DNA of 16,676 nt from Gammaproteobacteria bacterium UBA2810. GTDB lineage: Bacteria > Pseudomonadota > Gammaproteobacteria > Enterobacterales > Succinivibrionaceae. The number at the start of each line of letters is the position of its first letter. The stretch's first letter is position 1. Below the pieces are notes generated by a model that was given only the letters and a program-made list of their open reading frames with translations, was not told the DNA's origin and searched no databases. The stretch spans positions 1 to 16,676 of the forward strand of contig DEHC01000042.1 of assembly GCA_002351705.1 (NCBI GenBank). Reading direction: 5' to 3'. Below are positions 7,948 through 14,678 of this stretch, piece after piece. Both the position numbers and the translations under genes were made by a program.

Positions 7948-8774
7948 GAAAGGTATTTGCAAAAAAGTCCTTCGGACAGAACTTCCTCCGCGATGAGGGC
8001 GTTATAGCGCGAATTGTCTCGGAAATCAGCCCGAAGGAGGGTGAGAACCTCATTGAGATCGGACCCGGCCTCGGCGCGCTCACTGAGCCTGTGGCGGATC
8101 TCACTGATCATATAACTGTCATAGAGCTTGACCGCGAGCTTGCCGAGAAGCTCCGGCACCATCCCTTCATCAGGGAAAAGCTTGACGTGGTGGAGGAGGA
8201 TGCCCTGAGGGCTGATTTCAGGAGATTCAGGACAGATGAGCGGAAGCTCAGGATCTACGGCAACCTCCCTTACAACATCTCGACCCAGTTGCTCTTCCAC
8301 CTGATGGAGTTCGAGTCTGACATCTCGGACATGACCTTCATGCTGCAGAGGGAGGTGGTTGATCGTCTGACTGGCGCGGTCTCAACAGCGGATTACGGCA
8401 GGCTTTCAGTGATGGTCCAGTACCATTTCCATGCCGAGAAGCTCTTCGACGTGTCCCCAGACTCGTTCATACCCGCCCCCAAGGTCTGGTCAAGCATCGT
8501 GCGCCTCACTCCACTTAAGGAGAAGCCTTCGGTTGCCAAGGACGAGAAGTTCATGGGGATTATGGTTAGGGACGCCTTCAACCTGAGGCGCAAGACCATA
8601 AGGAACAGCCTCGGCGCGTTCGTGTCCGGCGGGGAGCTAGAGGAGCTCGGCTATGATCCGAGGCTCAGGGCTGAGAATCTCACGGTTGACGATTTCGTGA
8701 GGATCTCAAACTTTGCATATGACAAGAAGGCGGATGCTGCAAATCCGGAAGGCAGAAAATGGCTGTATACATAG
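7944..8774 (+). CDS. rsmA: 16S rRNA (adenine1518/1519-N6)-dimethyltransferase RsmA (KsgA)
   Basis: RsmA dimethylates two adjacent adenosines in the 3' terminal hairpin of 16S rRNA late in small-subunit assembly; its loss gives kasugamycin resistance in E. coli. The 276-residue protein (E. coli 273) has the entry motif KKSFGQNFL at about 7-15, the SAM-binding motif EIGPGLGALT at 38-47, the acidic motif ELDREL at 61-66, the catalytic NLPYN at 107-111, and the C-terminal helical domain with FNLRRKTIRN. The start overlaps the pdxA stop by 4 nt. The 3' end overlaps apaH by 16 nt, which is unusual because apaG normally lies in between. Confidence 0.98.
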   Translation: MRKVFAKKSFGQNFLRDEGVIARIVSEISPKEGENLIEIGPGLGALTEPVADLTDHITVIELDRELAEKLRHHPFIREKLDVVEEDALRADFRRFRTDERKLRIYGNLPYNISTQLLFHLMEFESDISDMTFMLQREVVDRLTGAVSTADYGRLSVMVQYHFHAEKLFDVSPDSFIPAPKVWSSIVRLTPLKEKPSVAKDEKFMGIMVRDAFNLRRKTIRNSLGAFVSGGELEELGYDPRLRAENLTVDDFVRISNFAYDKKADAANPEGRKWLYT

Positions 8775-9589
8775 TCGGCGACATCCACGGCTGCTTTGAC
8801 GAGCTGAGAGTCCTTCTGAACCAGGCCGGATTCAGAAAGGATCGCGATCAGCTCATGACCACGGGCGACATTGTGGGACGCGGCCCCAAGTCCCTCGACA
8901 CCATTAAGTTCATCAGGGATATAGGCGCGGTGAGCGTGCTCGGCAATCATGATCTGAACGCAATTGCCTGCGCGATGGGCCTCAGAAAGGCCAAACCGAG
9001 CGACAGGCTGGACGAGCTCCTTTCGGCGCCTGACCATGCAGTGCTCATCGACTGGCTCCGCAGACGTCCTGTCATGTACCGCCTGCCGGGAAAGGATGCC
9101 GTGCTGGTCCACGCGGGGGTGTCGCCCTCCTGGAGTGTCGCGGAGGCCGAGAGCCGCGCGAGGGAGCTTGAGGAAGTCTTGAGGTCCGATAAAATCGGCT
9201 GGCTCCTCTCAAACATGTACTATGACGAGCCGGATCTCTGGGATCCGTCAAGCACCGGCATAAAGAGGCTCCGCTATATTGTGAGCGCCTTTACCAGGAT
9301 GAGGATGTGCTACGCCGACGAGAGGCTCGATTTCCTCAGCAAGTACACTCCGGAGGACTCGGCCGGAACAGGGCTTATTCCCTGGTACGATCTCTCACTG
9401 AAGCCCGCTGAGACCGTATATTTCGGCCACTGGGCCGCACTTCAGGGAAAATCTGACAAAAAATGGGCCGTCGCCCTCGACACCGGCTGCGTCTGGGGCG
9501 GGAAGCTTACCATTATGAACCTTGACACCTGCCAGAAATCTGCAGTCAAGGCTTTCAGCACCTATAAGCCCATAAGCAAAAAGCAGTAA
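8759..9589 (+). CDS. apaH: Symmetrical bis(5'-nucleosyl)-tetraphosphatase ApaH
   Basis: ApaH hydrolyses Ap4A to two ADP and also removes Np4 caps from RNA in E. coli. The 276-residue protein (E. coli 280) has the metallophosphoesterase blocks in order: GDIHG at 7-11, GDIVGRGP at 36-43, GNHD at 62-65, and a metal-ligand histidine at about 118 (LVHAGV). Near the end come FGHWAALQGK and the ApaH-type LDTGCVWGGKL. It starts within rsmA; GGAAGG just upstream serves as ribosome binding site. It is the last gene of the lptD operon and is followed within 10 nt by a terminator hairpin. folA converges on it, whereas in many gammaproteobacteria these genes are also neighbours. Confidence 0.97.
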   Translation: MAVYIVGDIHGCFDELRVLLNQAGFRKDRDQLMTTGDIVGRGPKSLDTIKFIRDIGAVSVLGNHDLNAIACAMGLRKAKPSDRLDELLSAPDHAVLIDWLRRRPVMYRLPGKDAVLVHAGVSPSWSVAEAESRARELEEVLRSDKIGWLLSNMYYDEPDLWDPSSTGIKRLRYIVSAFTRMRMCYADERLDFLSKYTPEDSAGTGLIPWYDLSLKPAETVYFGHWAALQGKSDKKWAVALDTGCVWGGKLTIMNLDTCQKSAVKAFSTYKPISKKQ

Positions 9590-9597
9590 AGACAGAA

Positions 9598-9622
9598 AAG
9601 CGGGACATCCCCTGCCCCGCTT
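9598..9622. terminator. Bidirectional terminator between apaH and folA
   Basis: A 7-bp stem (aagcggg / cccgctt) with an 11-nt loop sits in the 54-nt gap between convergent genes. On the minus strand it is followed by ttttctgtcttt, a good T tract, so it should end folA transcription best. On the plus strand the tract (ttcattcggt) is weaker. Confidence 0.7.
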
Positions 9623-9643
9623 CATTCGGTAAAATTTTCCGCG

Positions 9644-10168
9644 TCACTCAGCGATGCGCCGGTACTCGATTATTTCAAAGGGATAGTCATTCTTACTGTC
9701 AGCTATATGACTCGAAACTGAATTTACGCTCCATTTGCGCGATCCGCCCTCAAGCCTAGGGAAAAAGGTGTCCATTCCGGGTATCACCGTCTTCACCATG
9801 GTGAGGACCAGGCTGTCGCAGTAAGGAAGCGCCTGTCGGAAAATCGTGGCACCGCCTACGACAAATGCTTCGGTCAGGCCGTCCTTCACGCAGAGCCTGC
9901 AGGCATCCTCAAAGCCTGGTGCGGTATCGACACCGTATCTTGAGCCGTAGTCCGGATTTCCGGTAACAACGAGCGTCCTGCGGCCGGGGAGCTGTCTCCT
10001 CATCATCGAGTCGAAGGTTTTGCGTCCCATGATCATGGTATGGCCCATCGTTGCCGTCTTGAAATGCAGGAAATCAGCAGCCAGATGCCAGGGAAGCGCC
10101 CCGTTCCGGCCGATGCCATAATTCTGATCAAGGGCCGCTATGGCAACAAGACGAAGACTGCCGAACAT
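9644..10168 (-). CDS. folA: Dihydrofolate reductase (type I)
   Basis: The enzyme reduces dihydrofolate to tetrahydrofolate with NADPH and is the trimethoprim target. The 174-residue product (E. coli 159) has the family blocks in order: IAALDQNYGIGRNGALPWH at about 10-28, the active-site acid D32 in ADFLHFK, MGRKTFDSM at 47-55, PGRRTLVVT at 61-69, and the NADPH-binding VVGGATIF at 103-110. A GAGG seven nt before the ATG is the ribosome binding site. It lies 92 nt downstream of yjjB on the same strand, separated by a weak hairpin with a T run and a 14-bp palindrome, so it may be both an operon member and separately transcribed. I see no changes that clearly indicate a trimethoprim-insensitive type. 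Confidence 0.97.
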   Translation of the reverse strand: MFGSLRLVAIAALDQNYGIGRNGALPWHLAADFLHFKTATMGHTMIMGRKTFDSMMRRQLPGRRTLVVTGNPDYGSRYGVDTAPGFEDACRLCVKDGLTEAFVVGGATIFRQALPYCDSLVLTMVKTVIPGMDTFFPRLEGGSRKWSVNSVSSHIADSKNDYPFEIIEYRRIAE

Positions 10169-10221
10169 GAATATACCTCAGCTGCAATATTTACTTCCGG
10201 GTATTTTACATACAGACCGGA

Positions 10222-10235
10222 AATTCTGCAGAATT
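10222..10235. repeat. 14-bp perfect palindrome between yjjB and folA
   Basis: aattctgcagaatt is its own reverse complement. It lies 54 nt upstream of the folA start and could be an operator or a small RNA hairpin. Nothing in the sequence identifies a binding protein. Confidence 0.55.
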
Positions 10236-10255
10236 AAAAAACTCTGAAAACGGAG
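10236..10255 (-). terminator. Weak terminator candidate after yjjB
   Basis: On the minus strand, ctccg-tttt-cagag (five positions, one A-C mismatch) is followed directly by six T residues, 6 nt after the yjjB stop. The stem is too short to expect efficient termination; partial readthrough into folA is likely. Confidence 0.3.
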
Positions 10256-10260
10256 AAAGA

Positions 10261-10728
10261 TCAAACAACCGGCTTTTTCCGGTAAAAGAGAAGAGTGGGA
10301 ACCGCAAGCCCTACCCCGATCGCAAAGATTACCGCAGCGGAGCCGAAGCTGTCGCGCACTGCCCTTTCGGCAAGCGCGTCGGTATAGCCCATATGCGCAA
10401 GCCTCACAATCGAGTCGAGCGCGGAGAAAAGCTGTCTCCCAGGGATCAGCGGGACTATGGACGCGACGGTGAATACCGGGCGCGGGATCCTGAGACAGCG
10501 GGCGACAATAACGAAAGCAAGGCCGATGGCTGTCGAGGCAAGGAGCGTCGAGAACAGGATTGGGATACCGTTCAGCATCGAGATGTCCCTGATTATCCTC
10601 CCGGTGCCTCCTGCAACGGCACAGTACCAGAGGAGCTTCCAGGGCACATTGAAGAGCATCGCGAAGCTTACGGCCGGAACCGTCGCGAGCAGAAAATCCG
10701 TGATGATGAACAGCGGTGTGATTTCCAT
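10261..10728 (-). CDS. yjjB: ThrE-type exporter small subunit YjjB
   Basis: The 155-residue protein is a small multi-spanning membrane protein with hydrophobic segments at about 5-25, 28-45, 55-75, 83-100 and 128-150, and the family's PLIPG motif at 93-97. E. coli YjjB is 157 aa. It matches the C-terminal half of ThrE-type threonine/serine exporters, and with YjjP forms one two-subunit transporter. I start it at the ATG overlapping the yjjP stop by one base (TGATG); the same frame stays open upstream inside yjjP but is non-coding there. In E. coli and Enterobacter YjjPB has been reported to export succinate. Applying that substrate here is inference. Confidence 0.87.
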   Translation of the reverse strand: MEITPLFIITDFLLATVPAVSFAMLFNVPWKLLWYCAVAGGTGRIIRDISMLNGIPILFSTLLASTAIGLAFVIVARCLRIPRPVFTVASIVPLIPGRQLFSALDSIVRLAHMGYTDALAERAVRDSFGSAAVIFAIGVGLAVPTLLFYRKKPVV

Positions 10729-11522
10729 CAGAGTATGCCTCCGAACAGGAACGAGGCAACGAAGATCCCGAGAACCGCTGAGAAAATCAGCATCAGCGCC
10801 TCGGTAAGCCTCACGACAGCCATAAGGTAGAATCCCTTGATGCCGTCGAGTACGGAGTTCATCAGGGGCACTCCTGGAATGAGGTAGAGCACTGCCGCAA
10901 CGATGCTGGGGTCGCCGACCGGCGACATCGAGAGCACGAGTTCCATGATCTCGGCAGCGCTCACCGAGCAGAACGCAGAGGTCGCGAAGATCGGAAGTAC
11001 ATTGAACCGTCCCTTGATCATGAGGAACTTGATGGCGCTCCCGAATGAGGCTGCAACTGCGGCTGTGAGTGCCGGGAGATAGTGGGCGCCGGAGAGAAGC
11101 GCGAAGGTCCCGCAGGCAAAGCCTGTGAACGGTATGAGGAGCCACAGGGAGTATTTGCTGCGGTGGATCGCGGAAATCCGGTGGGAAAGCGCCCGGAAAT
11201 CCTTGATCTTCCCGGTCTCGGCATGAATGCAGAGACGGCCGATGTTCGTCACGTAGCGGAAATTGGTGCCGAATCCGTTTATTTTGGCAAAAGAGACAGC
11301 GGATCCTGAGCGGACAACGGCATAGGACGGCTCAACCGAAATCTGTATATCGCTGAGGCCGAACGCCTTGGCGAGCCTTGCCGGCATCTGCTCGGCAAGC
11401 CTGGTCTCCGCGCCGTTCTCAATCAGCGAGGCGGAAACGTACGACAGTAGATCCGTTGCGTATTTGAGATCCTGCGCCGTAAGCTCCTGAGGCTGCTCAG
11501 CCCCGCTGTCACTGTTCATCAT
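10728..11522 (-). CDS. yjjP: ThrE-type exporter large subunit YjjP
   Basis: The 264-residue protein (E. coli YjjP 256) has a soluble N-terminal region at about 1-120, including the LIENGAETRLAE block at 33-44, then about five membrane segments between 125 and 262. The sequence YLIPGVPLMNSVLDG at 213-227 is the characteristic motif of this half. It corresponds to the N-terminal portion of fused ThrE exporters, so the break before yjjB is the normal split form and not a frameshift. The ATG overlaps the obgE stop by 4 nt (ATGATGA; a second ATG follows at 11519). Its place directly behind obgE suggests co-transcription with a ribosome-assembly gene, while the likely job is export of a small carboxylate or amino acid at the inner membrane. 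Confidence 0.89.
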   Translation of the reverse strand: MMNSDSGAEQPQELTAQDLKYATDLLSYVSASLIENGAETRLAEQMPARLAKAFGLSDIQISVEPSYAVVRSGSAVSFAKINGFGTNFRYVTNIGRLCIHAETGKIKDFRALSHRISAIHRSKYSLWLLIPFTGFACGTFALLSGAHYLPALTAAVAASFGSAIKFLMIKGRFNVLPIFATSAFCSVSAAEIMELVLSMSPVGDPSIVAAVLYLIPGVPLMNSVLDGIKGFYLMAVVRLTEALMLIFSAVLGIFVASFLFGGIL

Positions 11523-12685
11523 TCAGTATCGGTTCCGGATTCCCCTTCCGTGTCCTCCGGCTCATACTCCTCATCAAAATCATCATCCGCATCGGCTGAC
11601 GCGACAGGCGCAGCCGGCCCGGGCTCATTATCCCATCTGAGATCCTCGGCGCTGACTTCGTCAGCTCCTGCCTCATCAGCACGCGGCATCTCGAGGAGAA
11701 GATCCTCGACGTACCTAACAAGCTCGTCAGTGCCGTCCTTATTGGAAGCCGAGATAATGAAGTACTTTCCATTATATCCCGTTTTCCGGACAGTCTCCTC
11801 GGCAATCTTCTCGGCGTCCTCGGTAAGATCCTTCTTGTTGAACACAAGTACCCGCGGCTTCGCGAAGAGCTTCGAGCTGTATTTCTCGAGCTCACCGAGT
11901 ATGGTCCTTGCGTTGTCGGCAGGATCCGAGCCGTCAACCGGCAGGAGATCGACGATATGGATAAGCACCCTGCAGCGCTCGAGATGGCGGAGGAAGCTGT
12001 AGCCGAGTCCTGCGCCCTCAGATGCCCCCTCGATGAGTCCCGGTATATCCGCGATCACAAAGGAATGGCGGTCGCCGATCCTGACGACACCGAGACTCGG
12101 TACAAGAGTGGTGAACGGATAGTCCGCAACCTTGGGCCTTGCCGCGGAAACCGAGCGGATGAAAGTCGACTTGCCCGCATTGGGAAGGCCGAGGAGGCCC
12201 ACATCAGCGAGGAGGAGCAGCTCGAGCGCGAGCAGTCGGCTCTCGCCCTTGGTGCCGTTCGAGTGCTGCATAGGCGTACGGTTAATGGAGCTCTTGTATC
12301 TGGTGTTCCCGAGTCCGTGGTAGCCGCCCTTCGCGACAAGGAGCTTCTCACCGTCCTTCGTGAGGTCGCCGATGAACTCGCCGGTATCGGCGTCATGGAC
12401 CCTGGTTCCGACCGGAACGGTCACGAACTTGTCAGCTCCGCCGTGGCCGGTGCAGTTCGCGCCCCTGCCGTTCTCGCCTCTCTCCGCGGTGAAGAAGCGC
12501 TCGAACTGAAAGTCGACCAAGGTATTGAGAGCAGCGCTCGCGACAAGATATACGCTTCCGCCGTTGCCGCCGTCGCCGCCGTCAGGTCCGCCCTTGGGGA
12601 TGTATTTCTCACGCCTGAAGCTTACACAGCCGTTGCCGCCGTCGCCGGCAGTAACCTGGATCTGGGCCTCGTCAACAAATTTCAT
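11519..12685 (-). CDS. obgE: GTPase Obg (CgtA), ribosome assembly and stress
   Basis: Obg is an essential P-loop GTPase that binds the 50S subunit and links ribosome maturation, (p)ppGpp and DNA replication. The 388-residue product (E. coli 390) has the glycine-rich Obg fold at about 1-158, then G1 GLPNAGKST at 166-174, G2 around FTT at 191-193, G3 DIPG at 213-216, G4 NKKD at 283-286 and G5 SAS at 312-314. A strongly acidic C-terminal tail runs from about 335 to the end, as in other gammaproteobacteria. GGAGGCGGG before the ATG is a strong ribosome binding site. A rho-independent terminator ends about 20 nt before the start codon, so no separate promoter fits between them. Confidence 0.98.
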   Translation of the reverse strand: MKFVDEAQIQVTAGDGGNGCVSFRREKYIPKGGPDGGDGGNGGSVYLVASAALNTLVDFQFERFFTAERGENGRGANCTGHGGADKFVTVPVGTRVHDADTGEFIGDLTKDGEKLLVAKGGYHGLGNTRYKSSINRTPMQHSNGTKGESRLLALELLLLADVGLLGLPNAGKSTFIRSVSAARPKVADYPFTTLVPSLGVVRIGDRHSFVIADIPGLIEGASEGAGLGYSFLRHLERCRVLIHIVDLLPVDGSDPADNARTILGELEKYSSKLFAKPRVLVFNKKDLTEDAEKIAEETVRKTGYNGKYFIISASNKDGTDELVRYVEDLLLEMPRADEAGADEVSAEDLRWDNEPGPAAPVASADADDDFDEEYEPEDTEGESGTDTE

Positions 12686-12704
12686 ATCCCGCCTCCGCTA
12701 AACA

Positions 12705-12731
12705 CGAAAAAAGCCCGGACGAGCCGGGCTT
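12705..12731 (-). terminator. Intrinsic terminator between rpmA and obgE
   Basis: On the minus strand an 8-bp GC-rich stem (aagcccgg / ccgggctt, 5-nt loop) runs into a continuous T run (ttttttt with the stem end) and then cgtg. It begins about 20 nt after the rpmA stop. Stem, loop and T tract all fit a strong rho-independent terminator. Confidence 0.88.
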
Positions 12732-12751
12732 GCGACAAACGAAAGAATCAA

Positions 12752-13024
12752 TTACTGAGCTTCCGCAGGTGCTGCAACCACACTGATGTAAGTGCGGTTC
12801 TTGGCGCCGCGTACGGAGAACTGAACAGTTCCTGCTGCGGTTGCGAAAATAGTGTGATCTCTTCCGAGGCCTACATTCTCACCCGGGTGGAAATGAGTGC
12901 CGCGCTGACGCGCGATAATGTTTCCAGCCTTTACAGTCTCACCGCCGAAGCACTTAACTCCGAGGCGCTTGCTTTGGGAATCACGTCCGTTGCGTGATGA
13001 ACCGCCAGCCTTCTTATGAGCCAT
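12752..13024 (-). CDS. rpmA: 50S ribosomal protein L27
   Basis: L27 sits near the peptidyl-transferase centre of the large subunit, where its flexible N-terminus approaches the tRNA acceptor ends. The 90-residue protein (E. coli 85) begins MAHKKAGGSSRNGRDS, the bacterial L27 signature, and contains the core GNIIARQRGT..HPG..VG.GRDHT at about 34-58. AAGGAG lies a few bases before the ATG. It follows rplU by 21 nt, as in nearly all bacteria, and is followed by a strong terminator. No N-terminal cleavage extension of the Firmicutes kind is present. Confidence 0.99.
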   Translation of the reverse strand: MAHKKAGGSSRNGRDSQSKRLGVKCFGGETVKAGNIIARQRGTHFHPGENVGLGRDHTIFATAAGTVQFSVRGAKNRTYISVVAAPAEAQ

Positions 13025-13045
13025 TTTCTACTCCTTCCTCAAAAC

Positions 13046-13354
13046 TTAAGCGTTAATGCCGGTAATCTTAACTTCAGTAAACCACTGACGATGGCCGGTG
13101 ACCTTCTGGAAATGCTTGCGGCGGCGGAACTTGGTGATGGTAACCTTGTCTGCGCGACCCTGCTTGAGAATCTCAGCGGTAACCTTGCCGCCATCGACAT
13201 AAGGAGCACCGAGCTTGACATTTGCGCCGTCTGCGACTGCGAGAACCTTGTCAAACTCAACGTGTCCGTCGGCTGACTCGATCTTCTCTACACGGATCAC
13301 ATCATCAACCGCAACACGCTGCTGCTTGCCGCCAGCTACGATAACTGCGTACAT
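13046..13354 (-). CDS. rplU: 50S ribosomal protein L21
   Basis: L21 binds 23S rRNA during early large-subunit assembly. The 102-residue protein (E. coli 103) starts MYAVIVAGGKQQRV and ends with the basic segment KFRRRKHFQKVTGHRQ at about 75-90 and ITGINA, all typical of L21. GGAG precedes the ATG. It is the first gene of the rplU-rpmA transcript, with a promoter about 70 nt upstream and a leader of about 66 nt containing a small hairpin-capable stretch (gtgcccgaaaggccac) of unknown meaning. Confidence 0.99.
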   Translation of the reverse strand: MYAVIVAGGKQQRVAVDDVIRVEKIESADGHVEFDKVLAVADGANVKLGAPYVDGGKVTAEILKQGRADKVTITKFRRRKHFQKVTGHRQWFTEVKITGINA

Positions 13355-13426
13355 TTAGAAAACTCCATTCAGTCCTCTGTGGCCTTTCGGGCACACGAGG
13401 AGCACAAAATTAAAAAATATGGCAAT

Positions 13427-13454
13427 ATTTTACCAAAAGCCGGCAGATTTTCAA
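13427..13454 (-). promoter_or_regulatory. rplU-rpmA promoter
   Basis: On the minus strand: -35 TTGAAA (13454-13449), a 16-bp spacer, and -10 TAAAAT (13432-13427) preceded by TGG, giving an extended -10. Transcription should begin near 13420. The downstream initial region is AT-rich. Confidence 0.65.
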
Positions 13455-13560
13455 GCATTAAAGATCATTCGGCGATAAAAATACCTTGGTCCGCGTTCTG
13501 GGACGGTAAGCCGCCGCACTTCCGGTTCCCGGACTCACCGTGCGCTGATGTGTTTTGCTC

Positions 13561-13589
13561 CTGACTGGTGTATCATTGCATTATATGAT
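13561..13589 (+). promoter_or_regulatory. Low-confidence ispB promoter candidate
   Basis: CTGACT (13561-13566), a 17-bp spacer and TATGAT (13584-13589) match sigma70 consensus at 4 of 6 and 5 of 6 positions. Initiation near 13596 would, however, leave only about 7 nt before the GTG start and cut into the ribosome binding site, so the true promoter may lie further upstream in the 248-nt divergent gap. Confidence 0.25.
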
Positions 13590-13592
13590 TTT

Positions 13593-13596
13593 GGAG
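13593..13596 (+). promoter_or_regulatory. Ribosome binding site deciding the ispB start
   Basis: GGAG lies 6 nt before the GTG at 13603. The in-frame ATG at 13585 would place this site inside the gene, so the GTG is preferred. Confidence 0.55.
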
Positions 13597-13602
13597 CCGG
13601 CC

Positions 13603-14583
13603 GTGAATTATCATTCTCTGACAGATCTTGTAAGCAGCGATCTCGTACGGGCCGAGGAAAGGCTTAAGGCCCTTGTAGAGTCCGAGGTTCAGCTCGTGAC
13701 GGACATCGGCCGCTACGTGATCAGCAGCGGAGGGAAGAGAATCCGGCCTGCAATAATGCTGCTTGCCTCAAAGGCCATTACAGGCCGCCCTGCGTCAGAG
13801 GCAGTCATCGATGCCGCAGCTGCTGTTGAGTGCCTGCATACGGCAACGCTCATTCATGACGACGTGGTTGACGGCAGCAGTATGCGCCGCGGCAGGCATA
13901 CTGCAAACTACGCCTACGGCATCGCACCGACCGTGCTCATCGGAGACTACCTGCTCGCAAGGGCCGTTGCTGCCATCTCTGCCCTTGGCAAGGGCGAGAT
14001 TTTCATAAAGCTTGCTGATACCGTATCCATCATGGCCGAAGGCGAGATAAGGCAGCTTGATCAGAGCTTCGACACGGCAATAATGGAAGAGACCTATCGC
14101 GGCATAATCTACTCAAAGACCGCAAGGCTCTTCGAGACTGCAGCCTGGCTCGCTGCAGACCTTTCCTCCGATGACAGGAAATTCGCGGAATCATTCAGCA
14201 ATTTCGGCCGCCATATCGGCAATGCCTTCCAGATTACCGATGACATCATAGATTACATCTCGACCGAGTCGGCAATGGGCAAGAACCCCGGTGACGACTT
14301 CATGGAGGGGAAAATCACCCTTCCAGCAATCTGCGCACTGAGGAAAGCAGACGCGGCCGATTCCAAAAGGCTCAGGGACATGTTCCATGAGGAATCGAGG
14401 ACGGGGATGTTCAGTGAGGCCCTCGCTATCCTTCAGAAATACGGCGCCATAGAGGAGAGCTCCGCATCAGCAAGGAAGGAGGCGGATCTCGCAGCTGATG
14501 CTGTAAGGTCTCTCGAACTCGGTTCTGATGAGAAGAACGCCCTTCTCGATCTCTGCTCCATGGTCTGCGAGAGAATCAGATGA
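13603..14583 (+). CDS. ispB: Octaprenyl-type diphosphate synthase IspB
   Basis: IspB elongates farnesyl diphosphate with isopentenyl units to make the long side chain of ubiquinone and menaquinone. From the GTG start the protein has 326 residues (E. coli 323). Its N-terminus is the same length as in E. coli up to the VQL landmark, which with the GGAG site decides the start against the upstream ATG (13585) and TTG (13555). Motifs: GGKRIRP at 43-49, first aspartate-rich motif DDVVD at 86-90 followed by RRG, and second motif DDIID at 213-217 within GNAFQITDD. Small residues before the first motif fit a long-chain synthase; the exact chain length cannot be read from sequence. It is divergent from rplU, the usual arrangement in gammaproteobacteria. 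Confidence 0.96.
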   Translation: MNYHSLTDLVSSDLVRAEERLKALVESEVQLVTDIGRYVISSGGKRIRPAIMLLASKAITGRPASEAVIDAAAAVECLHTATLIHDDVVDGSSMRRGRHTANYAYGIAPTVLIGDYLLARAVAAISALGKGEIFIKLADTVSIMAEGEIRQLDQSFDTAIMEETYRGIIYSKTARLFETAAWLAADLSSDDRKFAESFSNFGRHIGNAFQITDDIIDYISTESAMGKNPGDDFMEGKITLPAICALRKADAADSKRLRDMFHEESRTGMFSEALAILQKYGAIEESSASARKEADLAADAVRSLELGSDEKNALLDLCSMVCERIR

Positions 14584-14650
14584 ACGCTGACAGCTGCCCG
14601 CAAGTGCGGCGGAAAGAGCTTCATCTGATCTGCATTCTGACAGATAAGTT

Positions 14651-14660
14651 TGGTTAACCA
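14651..14660. repeat. 10-bp palindrome upstream of the GT39-like gene
   Basis: TGGTTAACCA is perfectly palindromic and ends 18 nt before the ATG. It could be an operator half-pair or chance; CTGACA at 14637-14642 nearby may be a -35 element but no good -10 follows. Confidence 0.35.
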
Positions 14661-14678
14661 TAAATCTTAATTCCTGAA

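Noticed and set aside
10729..11145. Upstream extension of the yjjB frame to 294 codons
   Set aside because: The extension lies inside yjjP in another frame and is not membrane-protein-like; the ATG at 10728 gives the family's normal length.
10261..11522. Possible frameshifted ThrE gene
   Set aside because: YjjP and YjjB occur naturally as separate subunits of these lengths, and the TGATG junction is a normal coupled overlap.
11957..12997. 346-codon open frame on the plus strand opposite obgE and rpmA
   Set aside because: It is antisense to two certain genes, crosses their terminator, has no recognisable domain, and arises from codon bias in GC-rich DNA.
13355..13602. Searched for a small gene or RNA in the rplU-ispB gap
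   Set aside because: A short open frame exists but has no ribosome binding site or similarity; the gap is explained by divergent promoters and leaders.
14584..14678. Possible terminator after ispB (ccgc-aagt-gcgg)
   Set aside because: The stem is only four pairs and no T tract follows.
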